From Candidatus Hydrogenedentota bacterium (lineage in GTDB: Bacteria; Hydrogenedentota; Hydrogenedentia; Hydrogenedentales; SLHB01): a stretch of DNA of 7,464 nucleotides. A program made the position numbers and the translations under genes. Within the stretch, counting starts at the first letter, position 1. Each line of letters opens with the position of its first letter. Shown here in pieces: positions 7,187 to 7,464 of this stretch. The notes under the pieces are model-generated. The model saw only the letters and a list, made by a program, of their open reading frames with translations. It was not told the origin of the DNA and searched no databases. The stretch is taken from assembly GCA_007118235.1 (NCBI GenBank), contig SKRY01000438.1:1-7464 (forward strand), read 5' to 3'.

Positions 7187-7464
7187 TGCTTGGCGCCCCC
7201 CAGCCGTTGCGCGAGGATGCCCGTCACGCCCAGCACAAGGAATGTGCTGCCCGCCCACGCCGCCACAATAGCGGGCCATTCGGAGGCGATGAGCCCGAAA
7301 TGCTCCATGACGCCCACGCCCGGCGGAACAAACAGCAGCCCGAGGTAACGCAGCAGCCCGTCCGCCGCCGCTTCGACCTGCTCCAACCGGATCCACCCCA
7401 TCCCCAGCGCGCCAGTCAAGGCCGCCATGCCCCACACTGACCCGGGAATCGGCCATCCCGTGAC
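7183..7464 (-). CDS. LrgA/CidA-family membrane protein, 5' end outside the window
   Basis: The last 93 residues of the small partner of LrgB are visible; the start lies beyond the right edge, since family members usually have about 115-130 residues. WPIPGSVWGM matches the family's PxPGSVxGM signature at the first visible helix, and YLGLLFVPPGVGVM matches the conserved LLFVPAGVGVM helix. A last hydrophobic helix (WPAIVAAWAGSTFLVLGVTG) precedes a short basic tail. Its TGA overlaps the lrgB ATG by four bases, so the two are one operon. A GTG at 7437 falls inside the conserved PGSVWGM motif and is not the true start. Confidence 0.9.
   Translation of the reverse strand, partial: VTGWPIPGSVWGMAALTGALGMGWIRLEQVEAAADGLLRYLGLLFVPPGVGVMEHFGLIASEWPAIVAAWAGSTFLVLGVTGILAQRLGGAKQ

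Overview
This is a GC-rich bacterial window in which every supported gene lies on the minus strand, so transcription runs from right to left. In transcription order it holds the end of an lrgA/cidA-type gene (cut by the right edge), lrgB, a 461-bp gap filled by two structured repeats, a recQ-type helicase gene, a gap with a hairpin, a promoter and a repeat-like leader, aspS, a 413-bp gap, a small zinc-ribbon gene with an in-frame TAG, and an NtrC-family sigma-54 response regulator. The taxon cannot be fixed from the sequence. The mix of a non-discriminating, alphaproteobacterial-style AspRS, an HTH-tailed RecQ and palindromic repeats would fit an uncultivated bacterium of the PVC/Hydrogenedentota kind, but that is only an impression.

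Right end (about 6494-7464): lrgA and lrgB overlap by four bases and encode the two halves of a LrgAB/CidAB-type membrane system. Between lrgB and recQ (6033-6493) two copies of a roughly 110-bp composite palindromic repeat face each other. The copies differ by base changes that preserve their stems, so the fold appears to be what is conserved.

Middle (2344-6032): recQ encodes a 3'-5' DNA helicase with a complete motor and zinc site, but the usual RQC winged helix and HRDC domain are replaced by an HTH-like tail. Downstream, aspS has its own good sigma-70-type promoter and a leader of about 170 nt with two strong hairpins. Its product carries the His typical of non-discriminating AspRS, which suggests that Asn-tRNA may be made by transamidation.

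Left end (68-2343): the most unusual item is the small cysteine-rich gene at 1574-1930. It has a strong ribosome binding site, an ATG and a CxxC pair, then a TAG at codon 14, then 104 further codons carrying the rest of the zinc ribbon and the family's conserved core. This may be a recent nonsense mutation, a sequence error or stop-codon readthrough. The sigma-54 response regulator follows 48 bp downstream and may be co-transcribed with it. No clearly new multi-gene system is visible.
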